In this document: positions 6,832-15,164 of the stretch, piece after piece
Layout: each line of letters starts with the position of its first letter
Numbering within the stretch: the stretch's first letter is position 1
DNA from: Clostridiales bacterium UBA1742
GTDB taxonomy: Bacteria; Bacillota; Clostridia; TANB77; CAG-508
Length of the DNA stretch: 24,867 nt
Reading direction: 5' to 3'
Assembly (NCBI GenBank): GCA_002314935.1
Contig: DCHW01000045.1
Span: 1 to 24,867 of the forward strand
Program-made: the position numbers and the translations under genes
The notes under the pieces: generated by a model
Seen by the model: the letters and a program-made list of their open reading frames with translations, nothing else
Told to the model about the DNA's origin: nothing
Database searches by the model: none

Positions 6832-8349
6832 TTATTCATCTATAATATTTATTGGAATATCCATTGAATTATCATTTTTTTTAACAGTACTTCCAATGTT
6901 TTCATTATATTTTATATGCATTACCTTACCCAATTCTTGAGAAATTAATTTTTCTAAAACATCTTTGTTTTCCCTTTGTTCTAAAACAGTTTTGGCAAAA
7001 GGACTTATTTTTCCATTAAAATTAATTTCAACAATCATATCATTTATTTCTTTAGCTGTTGTCCCAATTAAATTAGTATATAGCATAACTTTACCTGTAC
7101 TTTTAAGTGTGTTTAAAATATTATCCCAATATTTGCCTCCATTAGCTTTAATATTGCTAACATTATTCTCCAATTTTGGTTTTACTTCTTTTTTTTGTTC
7201 AATTTCAATTCTACTAGTTTTCTTTGGAGTTTCATTACTTTGTGGTGCAAATACAGTTTGTGTTGTTTCTTGTTTTTTTAATGTAGCCTTTATCAAACCT
7301 GTTTCAAATAGTATTGCTTTTTGAGAAGAATTTTTTAAATTACTTGCAAGTTCAGATAAATCATAAATTAAATTTAACAAATCATTTTTTTCTATTTTTT
7401 CTGCTAATTCTTTTATATGTTCTTTTTCTTTATCTGCATATATTTCTAACGTTCCTGTTGCTTTAAATAACAAAATATCTTTTATATATTTAATAATTTC
7501 CCATATAAAATTATCAATATCTTTTCCTTGATTTATTACTTCTTCTGCAATTTTTATAATTCCTTCTGAATTTTTTTCTATTAAATTTTTAGTTACTTCA
7601 TTTATGTATTCAAAAGTTGGTATTCCTACTAATTCTCGAATATCTTGTTCTAAAATTTCTTCTTTTCCTTCGCCAATACATCTTTCTAAAATACTAATAG
7701 CATCTCTTAATGCTCCTTCTGAAAGTATTGCTATTAATTCTAACGCTTTATCTTCAATCTTTATATTTGTTTCTTTACAAATTATTCTTAATCTTTTAAT
7801 TATATTGTCATTTGAAATTCTTTTAAAGTCAAATCTTTGACATCTTGAAAGAATAGTTGCAGGCAATTTTTGTGGTTCTGTTGTTGCTAAAATAAATTTA
7901 ACATGTTCTGGTGGTTCCTCTAAAGTTTTTAATAATGAGTTAAATGCACCTGTTGATAACATATGAACCTCATCAATAATATATACTCTATATTTTGCTA
8001 CTGTTGGTAAAAAATTAACTTCTTCTCTAATTGCTCTAATATCTTCCACACTATTATTAGAAGCAGCATCCATTTCTACAACATCTGCTAAAGTTCCCGC
8101 AAGCATTGCTTTGCAATTTTCACATTCATTACATGGCTCTCCATCTTTTGGATTTAAACAATTTACTGCTCTTGCTAAAATTTTTGCAGCAGAAGTTTTT
8201 CCAGTTCCTCTTCCACCATTAAATAAATATGCATGTCCAACTCTACCAACAACAATTTGTTTTTTTAATGTTGAAGTTATATGTTCTTCTCCTACCATTT
8301 CTTCAAATTTTAATGGTCTAAATTTTCTATATAACGCTGTATATGTCAA
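6832..8349 (-). CDS. dnaX: DNA polymerase III subunit gamma/tau
   Basis: AAA+ clamp-loader ATPase of the replisome. Walker A is GGRGTGKT (45-52), the zinc module uses Cys64, 73, 76 and 79, Walker B is IIDEVHML (DEVH 126-129), and the SRC motif of sensor/arginine-finger type is at 168-170. After domain III (to about 360) a lysine-rich linker leads to a short C-terminal domain, giving 505 residues. The start is TTG (8349) with AAGGGGGA upstream; no ATG fits better. The SRP RNA gene is immediately upstream without a clear terminator between, so read-through is likely. Confidence 0.96.
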   Translation of the reverse strand: MTYTALYRKFRPLKFEEMVGEEHITSTLKKQIVVGRVGHAYLFNGGRGTGKTSAAKILARAVNCLNPKDGEPCNECENCKAMLAGTLADVVEMDAASNNSVEDIRAIREEVNFLPTVAKYRVYIIDEVHMLSTGAFNSLLKTLEEPPEHVKFILATTEPQKLPATILSRCQRFDFKRISNDNIIKRLRIICKETNIKIEDKALELIAILSEGALRDAISILERCIGEGKEEILEQDIRELVGIPTFEYINEVTKNLIEKNSEGIIKIAEEVINQGKDIDNFIWEIIKYIKDILLFKATGTLEIYADKEKEHIKELAEKIEKNDLLNLIYDLSELASNLKNSSQKAILFETGLIKATLKKQETTQTVFAPQSNETPKKTSRIEIEQKKEVKPKLENNVSNIKANGGKYWDNILNTLKSTGKVMLYTNLIGTTAKEINDMIVEINFNGKISPFAKTVLEQRENKDVLEKLISQELGKVMHIKYNENIGSTVKKNDNSMDIPINIIDE

Positions 8350-8384
8350 AATTTTTCCCCCTTATATTTTTTAAGTTAACTTCT

Positions 8385-8480
8385 CTATGGAAAGTAACTC
8401 ACATAAAAGTTCACTATTTATCGCTGCTTCCTTCCGGACCTGACGAGATTCATAGGTTTTTATTGAACTACTCTCCATAC
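8385..8480 (-). ncRNA. ffs: Signal recognition particle RNA (small bacterial type)
   Basis: The minus strand contains the invariant SRP helix-8 core GTCAGGTCCGGAAGGAAGCA with its GGAA tetraloop. The ends pair (TATGGAGAGTAGTTC with GAGTTACTTTCCATA, allowing G-U pairs), giving a hairpin of about 95 nt. It binds Ffh for cotranslational membrane targeting. Its place between tadA and dnaX is the classical Firmicute arrangement. The flanks carry the palindrome AAGTTAACTT on both sides (8373-8382 and 8483-8492), which could extend the stem in the precursor. Confidence 0.95.
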
Positions 8481-8509
8481 AAAAGTTAACTTAAATTAAA
8501 TGCATACTG

Positions 8510-8538
8510 ATTATATAATTTTATTTTCAGTTTAGCAA
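8510..8538 (-). promoter_or_regulatory. Sigma-A promoter of the SRP RNA gene
   Basis: On the minus strand, TTGCTA (8533-8538), 17 bases, then TATAAT (8510-8515). It lies about 30 bases upstream of the mature RNA. Confidence 0.8.
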
Positions 8539-8547
8539 TATTTTTAT

Positions 8548-9294
8548 TTAAAATCTTTTAAAAATAATATTTTTTAATTCTGTATCTTCTGTTTTACTTA
8601 TTCCTTTTTCTATAATATTTTCTTCTGGTAATGTTAAGTTTATATTAGATTTAAATTTATTACCACTTTCTGTTTCAATTATTATATCAAAACTAATATT
8701 TAATTTTATATCATCAAAATTTAATCCTATTTTTCCAAGTAAAGTACCATCACTAGCTAATTTCTCATTTTCGTTTACAATATAATCACCTAAGTTTCTT
8801 GTAGCTATGCTAATACCAATTACTCCACCTTGATTATTTATTTGTAATAATTCTGTATTTGTACTTTGAGCTCCCACATATTCTAAATTATCTAAAACAA
8901 TATATTCATCCAAATATGAATATTCATTATTTTCTTTACTTGGTTTATATATATTTGTTTCACCTATTTCTTTATTTTTATTTATTACAAAATTAGTAAA
9001 AATAATTTTTGAGATTCCATCAGTTTTTTTATATTCTTCGTTTTTTTGTATTGTAAAAAATATATTATCTTTTTGAATAATGTTAGATTTCCAAGCTCCG
9101 TCATCTAATTCATTTAGACTAGATTCAGCTGTACATATTGTGCTTATCTTAGTTATATTAAATGGTAAATTTGTCTCTCCTTCTATATTGTATTTTAACA
9201 TAAAAATTCCTGCTGTTATTAAAATTAATACTACAATAAATATTAAAATACAAATATGTACTATTTTCTTTTTAAAATAGTTATTTTTTTTCAT
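8548..9294 (-). CDS. Membrane-anchored protein, function unknown
   Basis: A 248-residue protein with a basic N-terminus, one membrane segment (about 12-33) and a long predicted extracytoplasmic region rich in beta-strand-like alternation and Asn/Lys/Glu. I recognise no domain or catalytic motif. It overlaps the end of tadA by 14 bases, and its ribosome site (GGAGG) lies inside the tadA coding end, so the two are translationally linked. It separates tadA from the SRP RNA gene, which are usually adjacent in Firmicutes. Confidence 0.75.
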   Translation of the reverse strand: MKKNNYFKKKIVHICILIFIVVLILITAGIFMLKYNIEGETNLPFNITKISTICTAESSLNELDDGAWKSNIIQKDNIFFTIQKNEEYKKTDGISKIIFTNFVINKNKEIGETNIYKPSKENNEYSYLDEYIVLDNLEYVGAQSTNTELLQINNQGGVIGISIATRNLGDYIVNENEKLASDGTLLGKIGLNFDDIKLNISFDIIIETESGNKFKSNINLTLPEENIIEKGISKTEDTELKNIIFKRF

Positions 9295-9757
9295 TTTTTC
9301 CTCCGTTTTTTTCTCTTAACATTTTAAAAAAATCTTTTAAAATATATTCACATTTTTTCTGTTGTATTCCTGTTTCTATTTCAACTTTATGATTGAATTT
9401 ATAATCTTTTATATTAATTACTGATTCACAAGCCCCTGTTTTAGGATCTAATGTTCCAATATATAATTTTTTTATTCTTGCATTTATAATTGCTCCCATA
9501 CACATCATACATGGTTCAAGTGTAACATACATTTCACAATTTTCCAATCTCCAAGCCTCTAGTTTTTGACTTGCTTTTTTTATTGCTAAAATTTCTGCAT
9601 GTAAAATGCTACTTTTTTTTGTTTCTTTTAAATTATGAGCTCTTGCTATTATTTTCCCATCTTTTACTATTACAGCACCTACAGGAATTTCTTCTTTCTT
9701 ATATGCTTTTTCTGCCTCCTTAAGAGCCTCATTCATAAACTTTTCTTTTTCAATCAT
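9281..9757 (-). CDS. tadA: tRNA(Arg)-specific adenosine-34 deaminase TadA
   Basis: Zinc deaminase converting A34 to inosine in tRNA-Arg(ACG), so that one tRNA reads CGU, CGC and CGA. The active site is visible: HAE (His53, Glu55) and PCMMC (Cys83, Cys86). The other tRNA-edge motifs EIPVGAVIV and GTLDPKTGACES are present. The length, 158 residues, is normal. This matters here because inosine does not read CGG, which then needs its own tRNA-Arg(CCG); CGG codons behave abnormally in this window. Confidence 0.96.
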   Translation of the reverse strand: MIEKEKFMNEALKEAEKAYKKEEIPVGAVIVKDGKIIARAHNLKETKKSSILHAEILAIKKASQKLEAWRLENCEMYVTLEPCMMCMGAIINARIKKLYIGTLDPKTGACESVINIKDYKFNHKVEIETGIQQKKCEYILKDFFKMLREKNGGKNEKK

Positions 9758-9775
9758 ATTTTTATTCCTTATATC

Positions 9776-10888
9776 TTATAATATTTTTGTTATTAATAAT
9801 AATACTGTTATAAATATTATATTAAATATAGTAAACATTCCTAAATATTTCCAGAAATTTTTAGGTTGATGTTTTAGAAACTCTTTTAGAGTTATTAAAC
9901 TAGCTAGTGAAGAAATTATTATTCCTAATGATCCTATGTTAACTGATATTAATAAATCCTTATAATTGTTTGTAAATTTAGATAAAAATATTGCAGTTGG
10001 AACATTACTAATAAATTGGCATGAAATAATTCCTGCAAGTAACGTATTTTGAGCTACTATTTTTGAAATAAAGTTTTTTATAAACTCCATTCTTGCAATA
10101 TTTCCTGAAAAAATAAAGAAAACAAAAAAAGTTGCAATTAAAGCATAATCTACTTGTTTAAATCTTTTTCTGTCAAATATCAATATTATTAATATAACAA
10201 TAGGAAGCATTATTTTATATGAAATCAATCTAAAAATTGAACATATAACCAATGCAAATAAAATTATATAAATTTTTAATTCTTTTTTTGCAATAATTAT
10301 TTTAGAATTTCTTTTTAATTTTAATGGTTCATTTTTTATAAATGAACAACATATAAATAATAAAACAGCAACTGCTATTGATTGTATCAAAAGAATATTT
10401 ATAAATTCTGTTACGCCTATATTATAGTACGAATATAAATACAAATTTTGTGGATTTCCATAAGGAGTTATCATACCGCCCATATTTGCTGCAATAGTTT
10501 GCATTATAAATGTAAAAGCTAAATATTTATCATTTTTTGTAGAATGTAATACGATATATGTTAAAGGTAAAAACGTTATTAATGACATATCATTTGCAAC
10601 AATCATATCAAAAAAAAATGTTCCAAAAACTAATGCATAAATAACACCTCTTCTTGTATGAAAAAGATTTATCATTTTTCTAGAAATAATCTCAAAAACA
10701 TTTGTACTTTTTAAGCCTGCAACAACTGCTAACATACAAAATAGGCATACTAATGTATTTATGTCAAAATAACCAAGATATTCTTTATCAACAGGTACAA
10801 AAAAACAAGTTATTATGGCTAATAAAGTTGCTATGACTAAAACTACTTCATTTTTTATAAAATTAATTATTTTATTTTCTTTCTTCAT
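9776..10888 (-). CDS. ArsB/NhaD/CitMHS-superfamily membrane permease
   Basis: Polytopic transporter of 370 residues with about 10-11 hydrophobic segments. Motifs typical of the ion-transporter superfamily include FFFDMIVANDMSLITFLPL, GGMITPYGNPQNLYLY and QFISNVPTAIFLSKF; the last, an SNVPTA hairpin, is shared with ArsB-like permeases. The substrate (arsenite, citrate, dicarboxylate or sodium/proton) cannot be chosen from sequence alone. There is no arsenic regulator or reductase nearby. It sits 18 bases upstream of tadA and downstream of the tRNA-Arg gene, and may be transcribed from the tRNA promoter. Confidence 0.85.
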   Translation of the reverse strand: MKKENKIINFIKNEVVLVIATLLAIITCFFVPVDKEYLGYFDINTLVCLFCMLAVVAGLKSTNVFEIISRKMINLFHTRRGVIYALVFGTFFFDMIVANDMSLITFLPLTYIVLHSTKNDKYLAFTFIMQTIAANMGGMITPYGNPQNLYLYSYYNIGVTEFINILLIQSIAVAVLLFICCSFIKNEPLKLKRNSKIIIAKKELKIYIILFALVICSIFRLISYKIMLPIVILIILIFDRKRFKQVDYALIATFFVFFIFSGNIARMEFIKNFISKIVAQNTLLAGIISCQFISNVPTAIFLSKFTNNYKDLLISVNIGSLGIIISSLASLITLKEFLKHQPKNFWKYLGMFTIFNIIFITVLLLITKIL

Positions 10889-10917
10889 AAAATTCCTTTT
10901 CTTCTGTATTTTTATTA

Positions 10918-10994
10918 TGGTGCACCTAGCTGGATTCGAACCAGCGGCCTCTCCCTTAGGAGGGGAGCGCTCTATCCACCTGAGCTATAGATGC
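10918..10994 (-). tRNA. tRNA-Arg (anticodon CCU)
   Basis: A complete cloverleaf. The 7-bp acceptor pairs GCATCTA with TAGGTGC (one G-T), the anticodon stem is CTCCC/GGGAG, and the loop CTCCTAA gives anticodon CCU, reading AGG. The T arm contains GGTTCGAATCC. CCA is encoded (10918-10920 on the complement). C32 is present, the base thiolated by TtcA in some arginine tRNAs. The gene has its own strong promoter. Confidence 0.97.
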
Positions 10995-11009
10995 ATTAAT
11001 AATATATCT

Positions 11010-11038
11010 ATTATACACTATCTTTTTTTCTTTGACAA
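11010..11038 (-). promoter_or_regulatory. Promoter of tRNA-Arg
   Basis: On the minus strand, TTGTCA (11033-11038), 17 bases, then TATAAT (11010-11015). The start point falls close to the tRNA 5' end. The -35 is shared with the divergent promoter. Confidence 0.85.
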
Positions 11039-11060
11039 GAAAACTTCTTTATTATATAAT
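11032..11060 (+). promoter_or_regulatory. Perfect consensus promoter of the ttcA-like gene
   Basis: TTGACA (11032-11037), 17 bases, TATAAT (11055-11060): an exact sigma-A consensus. The leader (about 60 nt) contains a small inverted repeat GGTAG...CTACC near 11082-11101. Confidence 0.9.
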
Positions 11061-11128
11061 ACTACTGTTGATTAAAATTTTCGGTAGTCCACAAGGTCTA
11101 CCCTCTATTTATTTTTGGAGTTGATTTT

Positions 11129-11836
11129 ATGCAAAAAATAGTAAGTCGTATAAGAAAAGCAATTGAAGATTATAATATGATTGAAGATGGTGATAAAATA
11201 GCTGTTGGATTATCTGGAGGTAAAGACTCCATTTCTCTATTAATGGGACTTAAGAATTTACAAATATTTTATCCTAAAAGATTTGAAATTATTGCTATTA
11301 GTATTAATCCCGGTTTTGATTTCTTTGATAGTGCTTTTTTGCAAAAAGTTTGTTTAGATTTAAATATTCCATATATTGAGGAAGAAAGTCATATTAAAGA
11401 AATTGTTTTTGATATTAGGCAAGAAAAAAACCCATGTTCTTTGTGTGCAAATTTAAGAAGGGGCATTTTAAATAGTACTGCTATTAGAGAAGGCTGTAAT
11501 AAAATCGCTTTAGGTCATAATGAAGATGATGTTTTAGAAACTTTTTTTCTTAATTTATTGTATGGAGGTAATATAAATACTTTTGCTCCTGTTAGTTATA
11601 TGGATCGTTCTAATATTACATTAATTAGACCTTTGATTTATGTACCAGAAAAAAGTATTAAAACATTTGTTAAAAAAAATAACATTGAAGTTATGAATAA
11701 ATGTTGTCCTATGGATGGCGTATCCAAAAGAGAAGATATGAAAAATTTAATTTATAATTTACAAAAAGAAATTCCTTCTCTTAAAGCCAATTTATATGGA
11801 GCAATAAAAAGAAGTAATATAAAAGGATGGAAATAA
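11129..11836 (+). CDS. ttcA: TtcA/TilS-family tRNA-modifying ATPase
   Basis: PP-loop (N-type) ATP pyrophosphatase of 235 residues. SGGKDS at 29-34 binds ATP. Cysteines in PCSLC (Cys103, Cys106) and a C-terminal CCPMDG (192-197) match the iron-sulfur/thiolation subgroup (TtcA, 2-thiocytidine at C32 of tRNA) better than lysidine synthase TilS, which is longer and lacks CxxC. The motif LGHNEDDVLETFFLNL is shared by TtcA-type proteins. It lies divergent from a tRNA-Arg gene, and TtcA substrates in other bacteria include arginine tRNAs. The ribosome site is TTGGAG. Confidence 0.85.
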   Translation: MQKIVSRIRKAIEDYNMIEDGDKIAVGLSGGKDSISLLMGLKNLQIFYPKRFEIIAISINPGFDFFDSAFLQKVCLDLNIPYIEEESHIKEIVFDIRQEKNPCSLCANLRRGILNSTAIREGCNKIALGHNEDDVLETFFLNLLYGGNINTFAPVSYMDRSNITLIRPLIYVPEKSIKTFVKKNNIEVMNKCCPMDGVSKREDMKNLIYNLQKEIPSLKANLYGAIKRSNIKGWK

Positions 11837-11852
11837 TTCCATCCTTTTTTTA
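11822..11852. terminator. Terminator after the ttcA-like gene
   Basis: An 11-bp stem (AAAGGATGGAA / TTCCATCCTTT) has loop ATAA containing the stop codon and is followed by TTTT. It separates the convergent ttcA-like gene and the unknown gene ending at 11857. Confidence 0.9.
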
Positions 11853-11856
11853 ATTT

Positions 11857-12381
11857 TTATATATCTTTTATTGTAATTTTATTTACAACATTACTTGAAG
11901 CATAATCTAATGAACATTCATATTTTGTCCAATCTTCTAATAAATGTTTAATTTCAACTATTGTTTCTTCTTCTGATGCTAATTTATCATTATACACAAC
12001 CGTTATTGTTGTATATCCTCCTGCTTTATTATTTGTAACTACATCATCTAAATATTCTTTTATTATATTACCATAATTTGTACCTTGTAAGTGATTAAAA
12101 GTAAACATATTACCTTTATTTAAAGTAATTGTTGATAATTTTTCTCTATTATTTGACATATTTATAAAATTAAATAATGTAAATATTATAATTCCCATAA
12201 CAATAGCAAATATTATAATAAAAAATATTATATATCCTATTCCTATTCTTTTAGCTACTTTCTTTATTTTTTCATTAGATGCTTTTCTATCTCCTATTAT
12301 TGATTCGTCTACATATTTTTCGTCTTCAGGAATAAATTCATCATCTACACCTATATATTCACCATTTTTTTTCATAATCAT
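11857..12381 (-). CDS. Single-span membrane protein, function unknown
   Basis: A 174-residue protein. An acidic cytoplasmic N-terminus of about 45 residues is followed by one strong membrane segment (about 48-74) and an extracytoplasmic domain of about 100 residues (FNHLQGTNYGNIIKEYLDDV ... TITVVYNDK). No recognised domain. It is last in an apparent operon after the XRE regulator and YbjQ. The start could be either the ATG at 12381 or the one at 12375; the AAAGGA site favours the second by spacing. Confidence 0.72.
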   Translation of the reverse strand: MIMKKNGEYIGVDDEFIPEDEKYVDESIIGDRKASNEKIKKVAKRIGIGYIIFFIIIFAIVMGIIIFTLFNFINMSNNREKLSTITLNKGNMFTFNHLQGTNYGNIIKEYLDDVVTNNKAGGYTTITVVYNDKLASEEETIVEIKHLLEDWTKYECSLDYASSNVVNKITIKDI

Positions 12382-12395
12382 TTTTCCTTTCTATT

Positions 12396-12716
12396 TTATT
12401 CTATAACAACAGCTGTACCAGAGGCAACTACCATAATCATTGAACTATTTTGTCCCATTGGTTCATAATCTATAGTAACTCCTAAAATTGCATTTGCGCC
12501 AATTTTTTCTGCTCTTTTCATCATTTCTTGTATAGCATCTGCTCTTGAATTAATTAATTCTTCTTCATACTCTTTAGATCTACCACCTATAAAGTTAGTA
12601 ATTCCTGCTGTCCAATCTTTTACAAAATTTATACCATTAATTACTTCTCCAAAAACAATTCCTCTATATTCTTTTATATTTTTTCCTTCCAATGTTGATG
12701 TCGTAGATATTAACAT
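12396..12716 (-). CDS. ybjQ: YbjQ/UPF0145 family heavy-metal-binding-domain protein
   Basis: A 106-residue protein of the YbjQ (UPF0145) family, typified by TTSTLEGK near the N-terminus, GIVFGEVINGINFVKDW and the end segment GANAILGVTIDYEPMG followed by MVVASGTAVVI. The family forms oligomeric beta-rich rings; its function is unclear. A GTG at 12728 is in frame but is part of the AAGGTGG ribosome site, so the ATG at 12716 is chosen. It is located between the XRE regulator and an unknown membrane protein on the same strand. Confidence 0.85.
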   Translation of the reverse strand: MLISTTSTLEGKNIKEYRGIVFGEVINGINFVKDWTAGITNFIGGRSKEYEEELINSRADAIQEMMKRAEKIGANAILGVTIDYEPMGQNSSMIMVVASGTAVVIE

Positions 12717-12737
12717 TTTTATCACCACCTTTTATTT

Positions 12738-13322
12738 TTAATAAATATTTTGCAACATTTGTTGTTGCTTTTGCTGTGCTTTTTCTAATAATTCTTTTTG
12801 CTGTTCACTTCCATTTTGAATCATTTCTTGTTGAATTTCTTGCATATCATCCAAAATTTTCTCTTGTTTTTCATTAATTTCACTATATTGATTTTGACTA
12901 TATTCCAATGTTTGATTTTGATTATTTATTATTTTTTCTTTGGTCCTATCCATAGTATCATCTATATGTTGCACAATATTATTCGTTATCTCTATTATCT
13001 CTTTTTCATTTTGTTTTTTCTTATTTGTTTTTACTATTTTATACGTACCAAAAACAAATCCACATATCAAAACTATACTAATTACAATCCATATAATTTT
13101 TTTATCTTTTTCTTTGATTATATTTGTTTTTCCTTTTGTTAATTCATCAATTGAAACATCAAATATTTTAGAAATTTCAATTAATTTATCCATTTCTGGA
13201 GTAGTTTGTCCCAACTCCCATTTTGAAATTGTTTGTCTAGTTACATTTAAAAATTCACCTAATTCTTCTTGTGACCAGCCTTTAGCTTTTCTTAATTTAA
13301 TTAATTTCTCATTAAACATCAT
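12738..13322 (-). CDS. XRE-family regulator with membrane segment and coiled-coil tail
   Basis: About 194 residues. The helix-turn-helix spans about residues 5-60 (LRKAKGWSQEELGEFLNVTR, QTISKWELG, typical of Xre/Cro). A hydrophobic segment (WIVISIVLICGFVFGTYKIV) follows near 80-100, then about 90 residues rich in Gln/Glu/Lys predicted as coiled coil. The DNA-binding domain is thus tethered to the membrane and the coiled coil would lie outside. The ATG at 13322 is preferred because the upstream in-frame ATG (13337) overlaps the GGAGG site. A 23-bp palindrome just upstream suggests autorepression. Confidence 0.85.
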   Translation of the reverse strand: MMFNEKLIKLRKAKGWSQEELGEFLNVTRQTISKWELGQTTPEMDKLIEISKIFDVSIDELTKGKTNIIKEKDKKIIWIVISIVLICGFVFGTYKIVKTNKKKQNEKEIIEITNNIVQHIDDTMDRTKEKIINNQNQTLEYSQNQYSEINEKQEKILDDMQEIQQEMIQNGSEQQKELLEKAQQKQQQMLQNIY

Positions 13323-13341
13323 TTTTATATCCTCCATATAC

Positions 13342-13372
13342 AATTAAGGAAAATTTCCTTAATTATATTATA
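13342..13372 (-). promoter_or_regulatory. Operator palindrome and -10 of the XRE operon
   Basis: A perfect 11-bp inverted repeat around one central base (13342-13364; arm AATTAAGGAAA) lies directly downstream of a minus-strand TATAAT (13367-13372). It sits over the likely transcription start, where a bound repressor would block initiation. The -35 is poorly conserved. Confidence 0.7.
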
Positions 13373-13439
13373 AAAAATTACTTTATTTTTTTCTACCAAT
13401 TTAAGTTGGAAGTTTGTCACTTTTTGTTAACATTTGCTA

Positions 13440-15164
13440 TTATTTAGTTAACTTCTCAACAGCATTTTTTAAATCTATTAATAACTTATTAGAATCTTCT
13501 AAATTTTCCCCTTTTACCCCCATATAAAATTTAATTTTAGGTTCAGTTCCAGAAGGTCTAGCACAACACCAAAAATCATTTTCTAATTCAAAATATACAA
13601 CATTAGATTTTGGTAATTCTTCTTTCTTAGTTTCACCTGTTTTTATATCTGTTATTTCTCCTGTTAAATAATCTCTAAATTTTATTACATTATATTGACC
13701 AACAAATTTAGGTGGATTATTTCTTAAATTTTCCATCATTTCTTTTATTTGTATTGCTCCATCTGCACCTTCTAAAACAATAGCAATTTGATCTTCCTTA
13801 TAAAATCCATATTTTTTATACATATTTTTCATATTATCCCATAATGTTAATCCCTGTTTTTTATAATATGCTGCTGCTTCAGATAAAAGCATTAATGCTG
13901 CAATCCCATCTTTATCACGGACTTTATCTCCTACTAAGCATCCATAACTTTCTTCATATCCCATTATACATTTATATGAATTTTCTTTTTCAAATTCTCT
14001 AATTTTAGCAGCTACATTTTTAAATCCTGTTAAAACCTCAAATATTTCTACATTATTTGCATTACAAATACTATCCGCCATATTAGAAGAAACTATAGTT
14101 TTTATTAAACTACTACTTTTATCAAGTAATCCTTTTTCATTTTTTTGTGTTATTAAATATTCAGCCACTGTAAGACCAATCATATTTCCATTAAATAAAA
14201 TGTATTCTCCAGTTTCAGCATCTTTTACATGTAATCCAATTCTGTCTGCATCTGGATCATTAGCAACAACAATATCCGCATTTATTTCTTTAGCATATTT
14301 TAAAGCTAATTCAAATGCTGCTGGATCCTCTGGATTTGGATATTTTACTGTTGGAAAATTCCCATTAGGCATTGCTTGTTCTTCCACAATATTTACATTT
14401 TCAAATCCCATTTCATTCAATATTCTTAATGCCATTACTCTTCCTGTTCCATGTAATGGAGTATATACAATATTTAAATTTTTCTTTTCTTCTTTTATTG
14501 TTTCATTATTTAATGATAATGTTTTTAGATATTTTATATATTCATCATCTACTTCTTTTCCTATTACATTATATAATCCTCGATTAATTGCCTCTTCTTC
14601 TAATATTGTTTTTATTTCAGAATATGAAATTATATTGTTAACTTCCTCTGTAATTTCTTTATCCACTGGAAAAGAAATCTGAGCTCCATCTTCCCAATAT
14701 ACTTTATATCCGTTATATTTTGGTGGATTATGGCTTGCCGTAATTACAATACCTGAAATACAATTCAAATGTCTTACAGAAAAAGATAATTCTGGTGTTG
14801 GTCTTAAAGAATCGAATCTATAAGTTTTTATTCCATTTGCATTCAAAATTAAACATGCAAGTTTGCTAAATTCTTCAGACATATGTCTAGAATCATATGC
14901 AACAACAACTCCTCTTTCTTGAGCATTTTGTTTTTTTATATAATTTGCTAATCCCTGTGTTGCTTTTCCTACAGTATATTTATTCATCCTATTTGTTCCT
15001 GCTCCAACTATACCTCTTAATCCAGCAGTTCCAAATTCTAATTCCTTATAAAATCTATCTTTAATTTCTTCATAATCTTCACTTATCTTCCTTAGATCTT
15101 CTTTTGTAACTTCATCAATATCTTTACTTTCTAGCCATTCTTCATATTTTTCTTTATAATCCAT
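13440..15164 (-). CDS. pgm: Phospho-sugar mutase (alpha-D-phosphohexomutase)
   Basis: Interconverts hexose-6-phosphate and hexose-1-phosphate, probably glucose. It has all four family regions: the phospho-serine loop ITASHNPPKYNGYKVYW (Ser about residue 144), the metal loop NDPDADRIGLH (about 302-312), the sugar-binding GYEESYG, and the phosphate-binding RPSGTEPKIKFY near the C-terminus. The length of about 574 fits the long PGM2-like subgroup common in Firmicutes. Two ATGs are possible (15170, 15164); the AAAGGAG site spaces better to the second. It overlaps the end of the pyrophosphorylase gene, which would use its sugar-1-phosphate product. Confidence 0.93.
   Translation of the reverse strand: MDYKEKYEEWLESKDIDEVTKEDLRKISEDYEEIKDRFYKELEFGTAGLRGIVGAGTNRMNKYTVGKATQGLANYIKKQNAQERGVVVAYDSRHMSEEFSKLACLILNANGIKTYRFDSLRPTPELSFSVRHLNCISGIVITASHNPPKYNGYKVYWEDGAQISFPVDKEITEEVNNIISYSEIKTILEEEAINRGLYNVIGKEVDDEYIKYLKTLSLNNETIKEEKKNLNIVYTPLHGTGRVMALRILNEMGFENVNIVEEQAMPNGNFPTVKYPNPEDPAAFELALKYAKEINADIVVANDPDADRIGLHVKDAETGEYILFNGNMIGLTVAEYLITQKNEKGLLDKSSSLIKTIVSSNMADSICNANNVEIFEVLTGFKNVAAKIREFEKENSYKCIMGYEESYGCLVGDKVRDKDGIAALMLLSEAAAYYKKQGLTLWDNMKNMYKKYGFYKEDQIAIVLEGADGAIQIKEMMENLRNNPPKFVGQYNVIKFRDYLTGEITDIKTGETKKEELPKSNVVYFELENDFWCCARPSGTEPKIKFYMGVKGENLEDSNKLLIDLKNAVEKLTK

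Noticed and set aside
6832..8349. Programmed -1 frameshift making a short gamma form of DnaX
   Set aside because: I saw no convincing A6G-type slippery run with a following hairpin in the coding strand at the domain III boundary.
12798..13347. Plus-strand ORFs of 114 and 135 residues opposite the XRE gene
   Set aside because: They mirror the minus-strand coding sequence, are Phe/Ile/Leu-rich as expected of antisense frames, and lack ribosome sites.
14200..14682. 160-residue plus-strand ORF opposite the mutase gene
   Set aside because: It is antisense to well-conserved mutase motifs; no ribosome site or promoter.
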